Shown piece after piece: positions 25,401 through 37,252 of a DNA stretch of 64,000 nt. The stretch lies in assembly GCA_003586115.2 (NCBI GenBank), contig QVOM02000057.1, positions 8,090,861 through 8,154,860 on the forward strand, read 5' to 3'. Source of the stretch: Salvator merianae (lineage: Eukaryota; Chordata; Lepidosauria; Squamata; Teiidae). A program made the position numbers and the translations under genes. Position 1 is the stretch's first letter, and every line of letters begins with the position of its first letter. The notes beneath the pieces are model-generated. The model had not been told where the DNA came from. It saw only the letters and a list, made by a program, of their open reading frames with translations, and ran no database searches.

Positions 25401-26810
25401 TCCTAGAACTTTGTGCCTCATTGTTTGTAGAACCTCATCTTTTTGTGTCTTTCCCTCTCCACTCCATTTTCTCAGTGTGAAAAAATTCCAAAGCAACCCC
25501 AGAAACAGAACTGATCAAATACAATTCGTAACAATTCACAGAATTGCTATTTAGGCTACCCCCTAATAATGTCAGACCTTTGGTATGTTTCTTTTGGAAA
25601 GAAATCAGAATTTTTTTAAAACATCCAGGTCGGTTTCTGAATTTCATCTGTAGTTTTGTTTGATTGCTGCCCTGCCTCTGCTTTGGAGTCAAGTGCAAAA
25701 AGCCATTGGTGGACATTTGCCAAAAAGTGCAAAAAGCAGCAGCCTAATCCGGACTCCTGCCACTGTGCTCCCCCCCCCCGATAAGCAACAGTTGACCTGT
25801 GCTGGGGAAGCACTGCAAAGATTTCAAGGGCATGAGCAGAGACCCAGCAGGTAGGCAGATTAAATGGGGGGGGGGAGCAGAACAGAGATCCAGTTCTGTA
25901 ACACACCTCTGTTTTCCCCAAATGCATTCCTTTCCTGAGCCTTGGCCAAGGGCCACTACTGCTGTTTATTTTTCCTTGCAAAGGCTGCTTAGACTCAGGC
26001 ACAAAGAGATTTATGAGATGAGCAGACTGACTGCAGCTTCTGAGCTCCTCCCAGTAAATGATGGATTAATTGAGTGAGGTAGGAGAAGGACTAACAGGCA
26101 CCCAAAGTGAATTACAGAGGCTCTCTGGGCAATCCCTCCCCTTTTATCCTGCTGGCACCCCAGACTCCTTGGTACACCCAGAGCTCCTTGAGAACTATTT
26201 GAACAGGCCATTTTTAAAAGCTGCCACAGCCATAACGATACCCAGATGTCAGGAAAGAAATGGCTTTTCCTGCCTCTTGCCTTCTCTCTCCCATATTCTT
26301 GTGATGCCTGCAGGGATATAAGCTTTCTCTTTTGCATGCATAACTGGACATTTTTGCTTTTGGAGGCCATGTCCACAAGTGACCCTGCCAAAGCAGGCAG
26401 GAGCAAGAAGGGGCAGGCAACAGGGAGGGACAACATCAGTCAGCCCAGAGGGAGCATACCATTCACAGCAATGAACTCCACGTTGACTGTTGATTCTCCT
26501 TTACCCCAAGAATGCCTTTTGGCTTTGGTGACATGTGTCAGCAGCTCCTCCAGCCCCAGGAGGCCCTACGTATTAAAATCTCCATGTCTTGCCGCTGCAC
26601 CACTAGGACTAATTAAAGAAGACAAATTCTTCCTCTGGGGTTGTTTGTTGTGTTAATGTCAAGTGGGAGTGAAGTCATCCTCTCTAACCACACCTTAGGA
26701 AACCCAGGTGGGCCTGGAATGCAGTCCAACCCTTTGCCCCCTCCCCCCCCCATATCTTGCAAGAGAGTTTAAGCACATGCAGCTAGTGGCTGGCACAACA
26801 GCCCCTTGGG
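25401..26810. other. Intergenic, CRABP2 downstream flank
   Basis: No gene or named repeat is recognised. There are several short C or G homopolymer runs (near 25770 and 25867). Confidence 0.5.
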
Positions 26811-27044
26811 CCTCAGTGCCTGTGCTCCCTTCTTAAATGAGCCCCACACATCTTGAGACTGGCCAGACCTTCCTGCTGGGGTTGCAGGCTGAGCGAAGTG
26901 CAGGTACTCGGTCCCTGCAGTTTTGTTCCTCAGTGCCTGTGCTCCCTTCTTAAATGAGCCCCACACATCTTGAGACTGGCCAGACCTTCCTGCTGGGGTT
27001 GCAGGCTGAGCGAAGTGCAGGTACTCGGTCCCTGCAGTTTTGTT
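26811..27044. repeat. Perfect two-copy 117-bp tandem duplication
   Basis: The 117 bases at 26811-26927 are repeated without any difference I can see at 26928-27044. On the minus strand the unit is open for exactly 39 codons, so the duplication keeps a frame, but this frame contains no recognisable domain and runs into CR1-derived sequence. It is a very recent tandem duplication, a two-repeat minisatellite allele, or an assembly artefact. Confidence 0.95.
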
Positions 27045-27176
27045 CCCACAAGATCTTACCTGGGGAATCTTGTCCCACCCCTTTTTTCCCCCAGGATGCC
27101 CTCTTTGCATCTTAGGATAAAGGGACTTGAAAGCTGAGTCCTGCTTTATCCAGCAAGTAACCCAGCTCAAACACAT

Positions 27177-27384
27177 GAGGAAAAAACTTTCTGACAGTAA
27201 GAGCAATCAGTCAGTGGAATAGGTTGCCACAGGAGATGATAAATTCTACTTCACTGGAGGTATTCAAGGAGAGGCCGGACAGCCATCTGTCTGGGATGGT
27301 TCAGTGAATCCTGCATTAAGCAGGGGCTTGGATTCAATGACCCAGGAGGTCCCTTCCAACTCTATATATGGTTCTATAATTCTA
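27177..27384 (+). mobile_element. CR1 3' end, 5'-truncated
   Basis: This aligns by eye with the last ~200 bases of the 4.26-6.30 kb CR1: the block coding the FLTVRAISQWNRLPQ-like region, the GGATTCAATGACCCAGGAGG equivalent and a decayed ATTCT octamer. It is a classic 5'-truncated CR1 insertion. Confidence 0.9.
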
Positions 27385-28760
27385 AGATACAGAGAAGCCC
27401 TCTTGAAGTATATTTCCTGCTGCAAAAAGGAGCTGGCCTATTTTTGCTCATGGCGTGCATGCACATACAATCGAACTCTGTGCAAACATGGCACTTCTGT
27501 GCTGCACCTCATAAGGTGCCGTCTCTTGCTTATTAAATAATTGCTCTGCTGACCAGGGAGAAGACTTGCATCCCCACCCTGAACTTCTCTGTGTACTACA
27601 ACACTGTTTCTAGTTTTAAACCCTACACCACTCCACTCTATCCTGCATTCCTGCTGCTGCCAAAATCCATGGGTGAATTCATCCCCAAACTGAACGTCAG
27701 CTCACCCTACCCCATTTTTTTAGCTTCAATCTTCTTTTGCTTCTTTCATGTTGGAACCTCCAAAATAAGACACCCATCAAAGATGAGGACCCCCCATGAT
27801 CACTAGGAGTCAGGAAGCCAAAACTGGCAAGGAATAGCTCATTCCTGCCCCCAGCATGCTGAAATCATTTTGTTATTTTTCCTTACCTCCTCAGAGGAAT
27901 GCTTTCTGCTGTGCCACTCTGAAGAATCTTCCAAGGTACATCCTTTGCAGCTGCTACAGTTATGTTAAAAAAAAAAGACAAATTTAATTATAGAGGCAAC
28001 AATGGGGAGTTTAGTTTCTTGAATTTATTATGCGGTTGAATCTTGGAAGTGAAGCCTCTGCAAGATGTTGCTGGAATCCCATTGCAGTGTGATGTATGTC
28101 TGGCTTCAGGGATCATATGATGGCTCAGTGCCCAGAGTGATGTAAGAAAGGCAGTGCTGTCTGGTGCCCACTGGGATGGGTGGGACAGAGGACAAGGAAA
28201 AAGTAGCAAGGGTCAGAAACAGGTAGAGCTAACAACAGGTGAGATTCTATGCAACCAGAGGAAAATGATGCACACATATGCCAACCCTGAATGGATGGGT
28301 GTCTGAAAGACACAGAGAGAAGGGACTCAAGCGCTGAGCATTGCTGAGCATGTAGAGGGGTTCTGCACTCTCCCCTTGTGGGTCAGGCACACCAAAGAAA
28401 ATCTCTGGACTCATCGTCTCTGCTGGGGCTCAAAACACAAGTTCTTTGAAGAATCAACCAGCCCCCCACCTTCTAGCCAAATTACATATGGCAACTGGAC
28501 AAAATGTGTTCTCTCCCTCCAACCCAAGATGAATTTGTGCCACAACTCGTGGCAGTAGCTGTTGGGGTTCTGCACCCCCAGCAGCGGTTGCTGTTTAGAA
28601 GGCCAATCCCATGTCAGGAATCATTAAGAAAAGAATGAAAATATTATTATAACAGGAGGTTTAAGAATACAAAGTAAACTCTAGTTGCTGTACCTCAAAG
28701 CAGATGTCCCAAAGTTATAAAACAGAGATGGGCAACAAAAACAATCCATGCGCTACAACA
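27385..28760. other. Intergenic spacer
   Basis: No exon, promoter or named repeat is recognised. The sequence is moderately AT-rich, with a poly(A) run near 27966. Confidence 0.5.
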
Positions 28761-28779
28761 GGCTACCCAGGGTTACAAC

Positions 28780-29900
28780 CCTGGGCCTGGGGACTAGTTT
28801 TTACGTGGTGGGGGTAATTAAGGGAGGGACCCACCCGACAGAGGCGGGTGTGAGGAGGGCAGGGCATTTCCCCCCTCCCCAGCACCTTGGGGAGGGCTTG
28901 TGGGCTCCTTCCTAGCCCTGGTGGTGGTACCTTGTGGTGGGGCTGCCCAGAACCTGGAGGGCAACTGACGGGGGGCAGGCGCTCTTGCTCTGTCCTGACG
29001 GTTCTGGTGCAGGTACGGGGGGGGGGCAGAGGGGGGGAGGCTGCCACAAACTAGCCCCGCCGTGGTTCTTCCACAGCTAAGGTTCATGACTTTTGGGGGG
29101 GGGGGGGGTGTTGACGGCCAACAACCAGACAGATGCCCACCGCCCCCACTAGGGCCTTCAGATTCGCCTGACTAGCCCCAAGGCCCACTCCCCGGCCGGC
29201 AGCGGACGCAACGGTTACATGCCGCAGAGGGGCTCCTGAAGGGTCATCCATCCACGGCGCCCCCTCCCTCCCGCTGATCTTCGCTGCCACCTGCTGCAAA
29301 GACCTCCGTCGTAAGGAGCCAAAACGAAAGTCGAGCAAGCCACGTCAGGGAGAACGGACGAGGGCGAAGAGGAGGCTCCCCTCATCCGGCAGCAAGAAGA
29401 CAAAGCGCCGCCGCCCCCGCTCCGTCCTGACTCTCCTCCTGCTGCTCCTGCTCACCCCGGGCGAGCGGCCGCGCGGGTCAAAGGGCGGCGGAGATGGATG
29501 GGCCTGTCCGGGAGGTAGGCGGGGGGCCATTAATCAGCGCCTCCACAGGGCGCCTAGCATCGCTTTAGTCCCTTTCACCAGAGAAAGGGGCACAGCCTTG
29601 CAGCCCTTCTTCTGGTTTCTTTTATTTTCCTTCTGCTGGGGGGGGGGGCACAACTAAAGAGACGCAAGCTGGGACAGGGGTCCCCTTTCCTCGCACTCGC
29701 CGATGCCACACGCTATCTGGGCTTCGGTAGCACCGTCCTGGCCGTACGCCTCTGCCTGTCGCCACAGCCGGGCCCTTGTGACTTAAACGTCTGGCCAGCA
29801 GGACGGGGAGTTAAGCGCTCTCGCGTGCCAGCCTGCCCTTCCTCTCTGGGTGCAGATTAGAGACACCGACCTGGACTGCCTTCATAGACGGACAATCCCT
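28780..29900. promoter_or_regulatory. CpG island with G-runs, gene unknown
   Basis: CpG frequency rises sharply compared with both flanks, densest at 29190-29530. Long G-runs occur at 29018-29036, 29095-29108 and 29639-29649. On the plus strand ATGGATGG at 29494 opens a seven-codon frame that reaches a donor-like GTAGGC at 29515. This would suit a first coding exon, but I find no second exon to join it to. It is likely a promoter of an unidentified transcript. Alternatively it is an unassigned GC-rich regulatory island between CRABP2 and DNAJA. Confidence 0.55.
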
Positions 29901-29938
29901 CAGACCTTGAAAGACATCTTCTGTTCAGTCAGCGATAG

Positions 29939-30192
29939 ATTAAAATGGCCGCCCTGGGCAGGCAGGGCTGAGGGAAAATGGAATCCAAAATGGCCGCTGT
30001 GGGCAGGTCCGAGGAAAACTGAAGTCCAAAATTGGTGTTCTCTGGGCTGGTTGGTTCTCAAGTGAGCTGAAATTTAGAGTGACTGCTGTGGACAAGGCCT
30101 GAGGAGAGCTGGAGTCCAAAGTCAATGTTTTGGGCTGGTCCTGAGGGGAACTGGTGTCCAAAATGGACCCTCTGGGCTCAGCCTGAGGATAC
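29939..30192 (+). repeat. Diverged ~42-bp minisatellite, about six units
   Basis: Successive units of roughly 41-48 bases share the pattern AAAATGGcCGCtgTGGGCAG, then a CTGAGG-AAACTG part, then GGAGTCC. Units differ substantially, so the array is old. Similar single units appear again at about 30570-30597 and 30750-30785, on both sides of a retroposon-like insertion. Confidence 0.8.
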
Positions 30193-30597
30193 ATTAATAG
30201 TGGTTTTGCATACCTAGTAGAAGAGTACTTTTTATATATTGCGTAATTTTTGAAAAATTGGAGAGAATTTGAAAAGCACTGAAGAGGGTTTGTTTTGTTT
30301 TTTTAAACATCGATCTGGCAACATGACAACATAGGAAGATTTTTTACTACTCTTATATGAAATTTGGAGCAATTTCTTGGCCTTTGTAAGAAGGGTATTG
30401 GAGAGTATATTGTTAGTTTCATGTATATAATTATGTCATTGTTCTATATGGAAGTGATTAGTCCCAGTTTCACATTTTATTTTTATTTAACAAAAATTAT
30501 CTGTATAATGTTCTATGTTTATTTTAGGTATATTAGTAGACAGCTTAGCTTGATGGCTTATATTTAGAATTTTGAGGCTGGCAAGACCTGGAGTCCA

Positions 30598-30720
30598 AAT
30601 GTATTTATTTATTATTTCCACTTATATCCCGCCTTTATATTCTTTGGTTTCAGGACAGGTTCCAACAATTCAAATGCATAGCAATAGCAACTGAAAGCAG
30701 TTAAAACAGTACGGTGTCTA
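30598..30720 (-). mobile_element. Short retroposon tail (LINE/SINE 3' end), minus orientation
   Basis: The sequence begins with a TATTTATTTATT tail, followed by CCACTTATATCCCGCCTTTAT, a motif common at the 3' ends of squamate retroposons read in antisense. It splits the minisatellite. The exact family and right boundary are uncertain. Confidence 0.5.
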
Positions 30721-30785
30721 GAGGCGGAGGAGAAATTTATCACCTTGGCTGGGACTGAGGCAACCTAGAGTTCAAAATGGCTGTG

Positions 30786-33700
30786 CCAGCCACTGCTGAT
30801 GACAGCTGGAATCCCAAACATCTGGTAGACCACAGGTGGGTGAAGGCTAGCTCAGCCCTCCTCTCTCAGTGTTTTCCAGCTGCCTGTCTTCCCTTCTCCA
30901 GTCGGCCCCCCCCCCCCCCGCTCCCCGCAACTTCCCATACAAGAGCGTCAGTGCTGCTTCCACTGAGACCTGGCTGGGCAACTTAGAGTGCCTCACAGCA
31001 GTCCCAGGATTTTCTTCCTCAAAGCTGTGAAGACCTTTCTTTGCTGCAAAGAGGGAGTCTTGTTGAGACCACCCTTCCCTAGAAGGAAGCCTTTGGCCCA
31101 CCTCCCCAGTCAACAGGGAAATCCAGATATAGTGGGACAACCTCAGTTTGGCTCTAAATGGCAGTGGTGTGATTCTCCGTTGCTCATTTTGCAGAACAGA
31201 AGAGGTTCAAAAGGTTTTGGGGCCTCTCTGAATGAAGCCTAAACAGCCCCAGCCCTGACAGGAGTTTCGCCTTGTCTGCTTTGTTACTTTGTTGGTAGAC
31301 AAAAAGAGCCTCAGGGATTCTGGATTGATTCCAGCTTTGGTGACATATGAAGGAAGTCCCTGGAGTTTTCAGGTTGCTCAAGGTACAGTTAGGAGAGCAA
31401 CTTGCCCTCTGCGCTTGTCTGTGCCTTCTGTATTATAAGGGATAGGAAGGGAGACAGAGAGCTTTGCTTGAGACTAGCACTTAGGGTGGCAGACAACATG
31501 CCTCTCATCAGGACCAGCTGACACAGCACCTAAATGTGCTCAAGAGTGCTAAGTGTGGGCACTGCCCCCCTGTCGTAGTTCTGCCAAAGAACCAGAAGGC
31601 TCAACATGCCTGGAAGCTGCCAGAGCGCTTGGGAAGGATCCCTAGGTCCAGCAGCAGGCCTGCAAACTGCTCTGCCTGCATCCCTCACAGCCAAGGTGCT
31701 CCTTGCTGACTCCTGTGCTTTGGCCAGGCTGGGTTGGGGTTTGGCTCTTGTCACTTCACAGGTGTGCCATGAGTCATGGCGGCTTCTGCTTGTCAGAAAA
31801 TGAGAGGTGTGCACTCAGCAGCCAAGGCTGTTCTCAGTGCCATCTATCCCAGGATAAATGAATATCTTGTGAGCAAATTTCAGGGCAGAGAGGGGCTCAT
31901 GCTGGGTGGCCCACTGCTGTTACCAAGGGGGAAATGGATCTGTTGGTTCAGACCAAGGGGGAGTTGACTAGACAGCTGCATGGATGATTGACTGGTGTGG
32001 AATTTCTCAGGGAGCATAATTAGTCTTTCCTCAGCCCTTAATGGAATCTGTCTACATGGGAGAGATTAAGGAGGAAGCTGGCCTGCCTAGCTCAGGTGAT
32101 TTGCTGCTTGGCATCTGTTTAGGAAGACTGGACTTCCAGACCCAGGAAGACGCTAGGTGGAGGCAAAGGGTAAATGCAGCAGTTGTGACTTGGGATAGAA
32201 GGGAAAGACGAAGTGAGTGTGGCAAGTACAGTTGAGTGCTTCTTGGGTTACAGCCCTCCCACATGTGGGACAGGAAACTTCTACCCTTCAGAGCTGCAGT
32301 CAGAGATCTTGGGGGGGGGGCTTGCGTGGGTCAGGATTGCCTCTACCCAGGATGCTCCACTCTGAGCCCAGAGAAGTCTTGGGCAGTCCCTGAGTGGATG
32401 GCAGGAGGCCGATCTAGGAGGGTCAGATTGCACAGGGCTGTCCTTCCGCCTGAATTTCTGTGCCAGGCTTCTTGGAAGAAGTTTCATTGACTTTCTTTTT
32501 CTCCTTAGAGCTGTCCTGGGAAACTGGAAATTGCAGATGGTGTAGAAATGCAGCTGCTGATCCCATATGTGCCACATGGCCTGCCAGTTGTTTTCTGGAA
32601 AATAAGCCAGGAAATCTGGAAGGAAAATTTCCAAATCATGGGCAATTCTGCTGAAAGTTGAGCTGCTTCATGGCAGCTGCAACCTCCCTCCCTAGCTGCA
32701 CTTATATCCTTTCCAAATATGCAAGAGATAGTTATTGCCCTGTTCTGTGTGTTACTCAGCACCAGCCTCCAAGCCACCTTTGGTTTCCAGCACAGTCCTC
32801 TGTCTGGGATTCTGCTTGCTTTCACTGGCTTGGCCTCATCCAGCTGTTCACCCACCATGGGTTGCCTGTCTCTTCACAAAGGGCTGGCCCAGACTTGTCA
32901 GGTGGGTGAGTTGCAGCAGTAACACCTGCAGCTTAACTGATGCCCCTCTCACTGCCTGCTGGTACCTTCCCCCTTGGCTTCTTGTCATCATGCAGGAGAT
33001 GGATCAAACTTCCATTTAACCCTTAAAGCCTCACTGGCTAGGACTGTGCCAACCAAATGCTCTGTGCCTCTCCCCCTGCCGGGACCTTCCTGGGTGTGCT
33101 TTCTGCCTAATTCAATCAGGAATTGTAATTGTTGCATTTGTTCCTTTGCCCTGTTTCTCCCTGGAAAAGGAATGCATGAACAAGAGGGTTGCATCTCTTC
33201 TAGTCTCCTGTTTGTTTTTGCTTAGATCAGTGAAAACATTGTTAGTTGTGCCGGACTCCACCTGACAATTATTCTGGGGAAAGGAAGAGATGGAGAAGGG
33301 AGGAGGAGTATCTACAGAAGTGTTGGGGGGAGATCTTGATCGTGCTTCTGTGCTGTCTTTCCAGGATCAGCCTGACTTGCTTCATCAGTCCTGGATGCCC
33401 AGTGGATTCAGAGTTGCCTTTAAAGTGATTCCCTTGTGTCAAGGAAGACAAAGCAGGACAAGGCTGGATGCATCTCACTAGAACAAATAGGCTTACCTGA
33501 AGCAATTTCTTTTGCGAGTCTGCATTAACCACAGAAAAGCTGCAGTGAAATTGAACACAGTCTGGCAAGAGGTACATGGGTGTACAAGCACAATTAAACG
33601 GAAGGAAATGGAAATAAAAGCCCCTCCACTTCCAGGGACTTTGCCTTAAGGGCTACTAAAATATGCCTGCTGCATGTGGGGATCTTTGTAAAATTCCCAG

Positions 33701-36700
33701 AACAGAAGATGGGAGAATTCTCAGGATAGGCAGAGATCCAAGGGGAGTGATTACTTCCTAGCTCCAGCAGCAAGGGGTGGGTTGAGGAGTTACTTCCTGA
33801 TGAATTGCTGCCTGTCCCAAGCTGCCTGAATTGGAGATGCAACACAGCTCTAGGAAAGTTTACCTGAATCATTTAAGTCTATCAGAGCTGAAGGAAGAAG
33901 CTGGAGTGCTGGGTGGCCCTTTAACCTGGTGAGGAACTGTGTTTTTGCTCAGTTAATGGCTGCAACTTCCTTGTCTGACCAGAAAGGACCTGCTGAAGTT
34001 GAGGGAAGCAGCTGTACCTCACTTGAACAGTAAGTGTGGAGAAAGAGTAACAGTGCAGGGTGTCACAAAAAGGGCCACGAACAAATCCTTCTTTCATGCC
34101 ACAGGAACAGGCCTGGAGTGAGTGGAAAGGGGCAGAGAAACTCTGCGATGCTTCAACCTCCAGACCAGGGAAGGAATGGATGCAGCTGTGGCTGCTGCTG
34201 CTGAAGAGCCCCCCCCCTTAGTCAGTTGCTTCTCTAGATGCCTCTTCCTGCTTCCCCCTACCCAGGTAGAGGGGGGTCCAGCCAGTCAAACAACTTTCTT
34301 CCCCAGAATGGACCACTTCATTGGCAGCTTCTGAGGAGCTGACTCCCTCAGCACTTACAGCTCTTGAAATGCTGCTAAAAATGGAGCCTCCCTCTTGTGC
34401 TCGGTGCTCCTACAACCCATCTACACTAGGTTGACATATTTGCCCCTCCTCTAGCCAAGGGAAGAGGGGGAAGCAATCTTGGGAAGGACTCTTGTTTTTT
34501 TGAAACTTGTGAGCAGAGTCTCTTTGGCTCCCTGGAGCCTTTCTTGAGTCAACACTGCCCCCTGAAGGCCATGGGTGACACTACTAAGTAGCTAATGTTT
34601 GCAAAAAGGATGTTTCTTTATTATTTGCATTACTATTCATTTATATTACTAATCGCTTTTAAAAACAAACAGTACTGATACTTGCTCTTGCTGTGGTTTG
34701 CAAAGATGCAGGTAAGCACTCTTCAAGGATTTGATTGACTAGAATTGAGCTTGGACTGGCTGAGCACAGACTATTTTCTTTTGGAATTTAAAAGGGACCT
34801 TTGTATTGGGGACAAGTTAAACTGGCTTAATTCTCTGTTTGCTGCTGCATAATTCGCTGCCTTATGTTAGTGGTAGCCAGAGATAGCTCCACTGTTTCCA
34901 GACTTTATTCAAGCCAAGCCTTGTAGAAGCCATCCAGGCAAAGACTGCAGAAATCACCTCCAGTACAATCTCTGTGGCAATTCTTAAAACAGCCAGAGCC
35001 TTTTGATTGCTTTCAGGGACGTGGAGTCCTCTGCCCACTACCATATCCTGTGCTCTCCAATCTTCTATAAGACTTTCTGCAACAGTCACATCTCAGCAGA
35101 GAAACTGTAGGTAAACTCCAGTCACAGACAGAGGGTGAGAGAAGCTTTCTTTCCTTTTTTTTTTCTTTTAACAGGCAGATTTCCAAGCCTTTCAATACAT
35201 TCCCTGATGCTTGAATACCCAAAATGTCCCACAAAGCCCACCATGCTGCTGGAGGAACTGAGGGAAAGCAACATTTCCAAAGCTGGTGAGGCATTTGGGA
35301 GAACCTAGAACCTGCCTATGCAGCCATCATCCACAAGGGGGGCATTCACTTCCCCAAAATGTCAACTTTCTCTTTTGTTCATGTCTGGGGTGGCTCAAAG
35401 GATGAGCTATCAGCTTTGTTCTTATCAAAACTGCTTTGCTGAAGTGGCTGTCTGCACCTGGAAAAAAAAAGACTTTTAACTGTAGGTAATAACCATATGA
35501 GAAGGTGTTTTGTATGTTTATTGCATCCTAGGAACCAGGAGGTCTTCTTTGTCACTGGATTAGAAATACTCTTAACTAAAAAACTCAGATTGGCTAAATG
35601 AAGATATTTTGATCTATCATACATTTGTGGTTTTAGATCCTCAGTGCCTACCTGTGATTTAGCTTTAAAATGGCTCACACATCATTCAGAACTCAAACTT
35701 TCAGGAAATGACTCAGGCTTGACACCAGACTTCTAATGCCCAGGCACCCCTTCTCCACATCCACTGCAGGATCACATTAGAAGTTCTGCTACTCTAAGTC
35801 TTTCCTACTTGTCCCGTATCACAGAGATATAAGAAAGCCCAATGGCTGACAAGTAAGGCAGTGGACTTGTCTGCTCCTGGGACTGCAGCAAGTCCAGGCT
35901 TGTCTCTTCTCCAGCGTGCTTTTGCTTGATAACCTGACTGGGACACTGCATATCCCAGAAGGAGAGCAGAATCTCAGTGTGGCCACGGGCCTCCTTGGCC
36001 AGATTCTTCATGGAGCAACAAGGATCGCCTGGATCTGCCTAGATAGGCAACAAAGAGGAAATGGAAGCCACAGGAACCTCCCCCCTCACCTGTGGAAAGA
36101 CTAAGAAGTGTTGAAGCCCTCAGAGGCCACCCGACTAAGTGGGACTTGAGTCTGATCAAGCAGAGAGGGTCTTTGGATGGACTGTGATGATCAGCATGGA
36201 GGAAAAGGTCCAGCTGGGATTTTCAATGCATTCAGAAAAGTTAAGTGAGATTTTCCAACAGAAGTGGAAGTGCCATTTTTTTTTCCCAGACAGGGTAGGA
36301 AAATGTAGTAAATAGAAAAATACAGTCCAAAACAAAAGGGAAACAGCGGTGGGATGCCTATGCTACTCCTTACCCTTTGCAGAATGACCAGATGCCTGCC
36401 GTTCCAACCCCTATATCCCTCCTGTGCACTCCAAGCCCTCCCCCAAAGCACATCCTCAACAAATGCTACAAGAAATGCAAGCTGGGCTAGCACCAATGAG
36501 GTAGAAACAGGCGGGCTATGGGATGGAGGATGACTGGTGACAGATGTCTCCCTCTGGACTTTAAGTTCTTGACAAACTTGAAATCACCTCATCATGTCCT
36601 CTGCTCCTGGCCGGCACAGTACAGACACCTCTGGCTGAGGACTTGCGGCCTCTGTTCCAAACCAGAATCCCAGTGCCTGGCTGGATAATTCTCTCACCTT

Positions 36701-37024
36701 GCTGTGGCTTAGTGTTGCTAAAAAATGGCAACTCTATGCCGTTCCACCTGCCAACTGGGTTTTGATCAGAGTCTACACAGAGTCTTTGTCATTAGGATTC
36801 TTCCTCTGGAATGAGATGAAAGAGCAGCGGGCAGGAAGGATGACATGTCCCATGGCCCTCGTCCTGGTGGTATCCCAAGGCCTTCCCCCTCCTAAGGGAT
36901 CTGTAGCAGCCATGCTCACTGCTCTTTCTGCTAGTGCACAGGGAAGGCTGCATTGCTCCACCTTCTTCCAGGCTTCCCCCCTCCCCCCCCGCCAGAAGGC
37001 CACACAGAGGCTGTATCCGTGGCC
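30786..37024. other. Intergenic / DNAJA 3' flank, no gene recognised
   Basis: I find no conserved exon. Candidate minus-strand AATAAA signals (TTTATT on the plus strand) lie at 35517-35522 and 34617-34622, 1.5 and 2.4 kb beyond the DNAJA stop. Part of this stretch may thus be the DNAJA 3'UTR, but nothing decides it. Confidence 0.4.
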
Positions 37025-37252
37025 CTAGGATGTCTGGCACTGGACATTGTGTCGCAGGGGATCGCCAAACTCATCTTCGTGGTAGATGTCACGGGGAAAG
37101 CTCCGTTCGTGGAAATTGGGCTGGGGAAAGAACTCCCGCAGTTCCACCTCTTCCATGTCTTCAGTGGCCATGATCTCCTCACGGGGTGGAAAGAAGGTCT
37201 GGAACTGGCGGAGCTGGTGTGGGGGCAGCCATCCAGGCTCCGGAAACTTCAC
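37025..37252 (-). CDS. DNAJA-like terminal coding exon 7
   Basis: Acceptor CCCCAG. Seventy-five codons plus TAG encode the dimerisation region, the acidic [11 protein letters not shown] segment and the CaaX box CQTS. The segment is strongly diverged from DNAJA1 apart from the acidic patch and the VQCQTS end. Confidence 0.95.
   Translation of the reverse strand: MKFPEPGWLPPHQLRQFQTFFPPREEIMATEDMEEVELREFFPQPNFHERSFPRDIYHEDEFGDPLRHNVQCQTS

Noticed and set aside
26769..27206. 145-codon minus-strand frame across the 117-bp duplication
   Set aside because: Its N-terminal part is CR1-derived and the repeat explains the frame length; no evidence of a gene.
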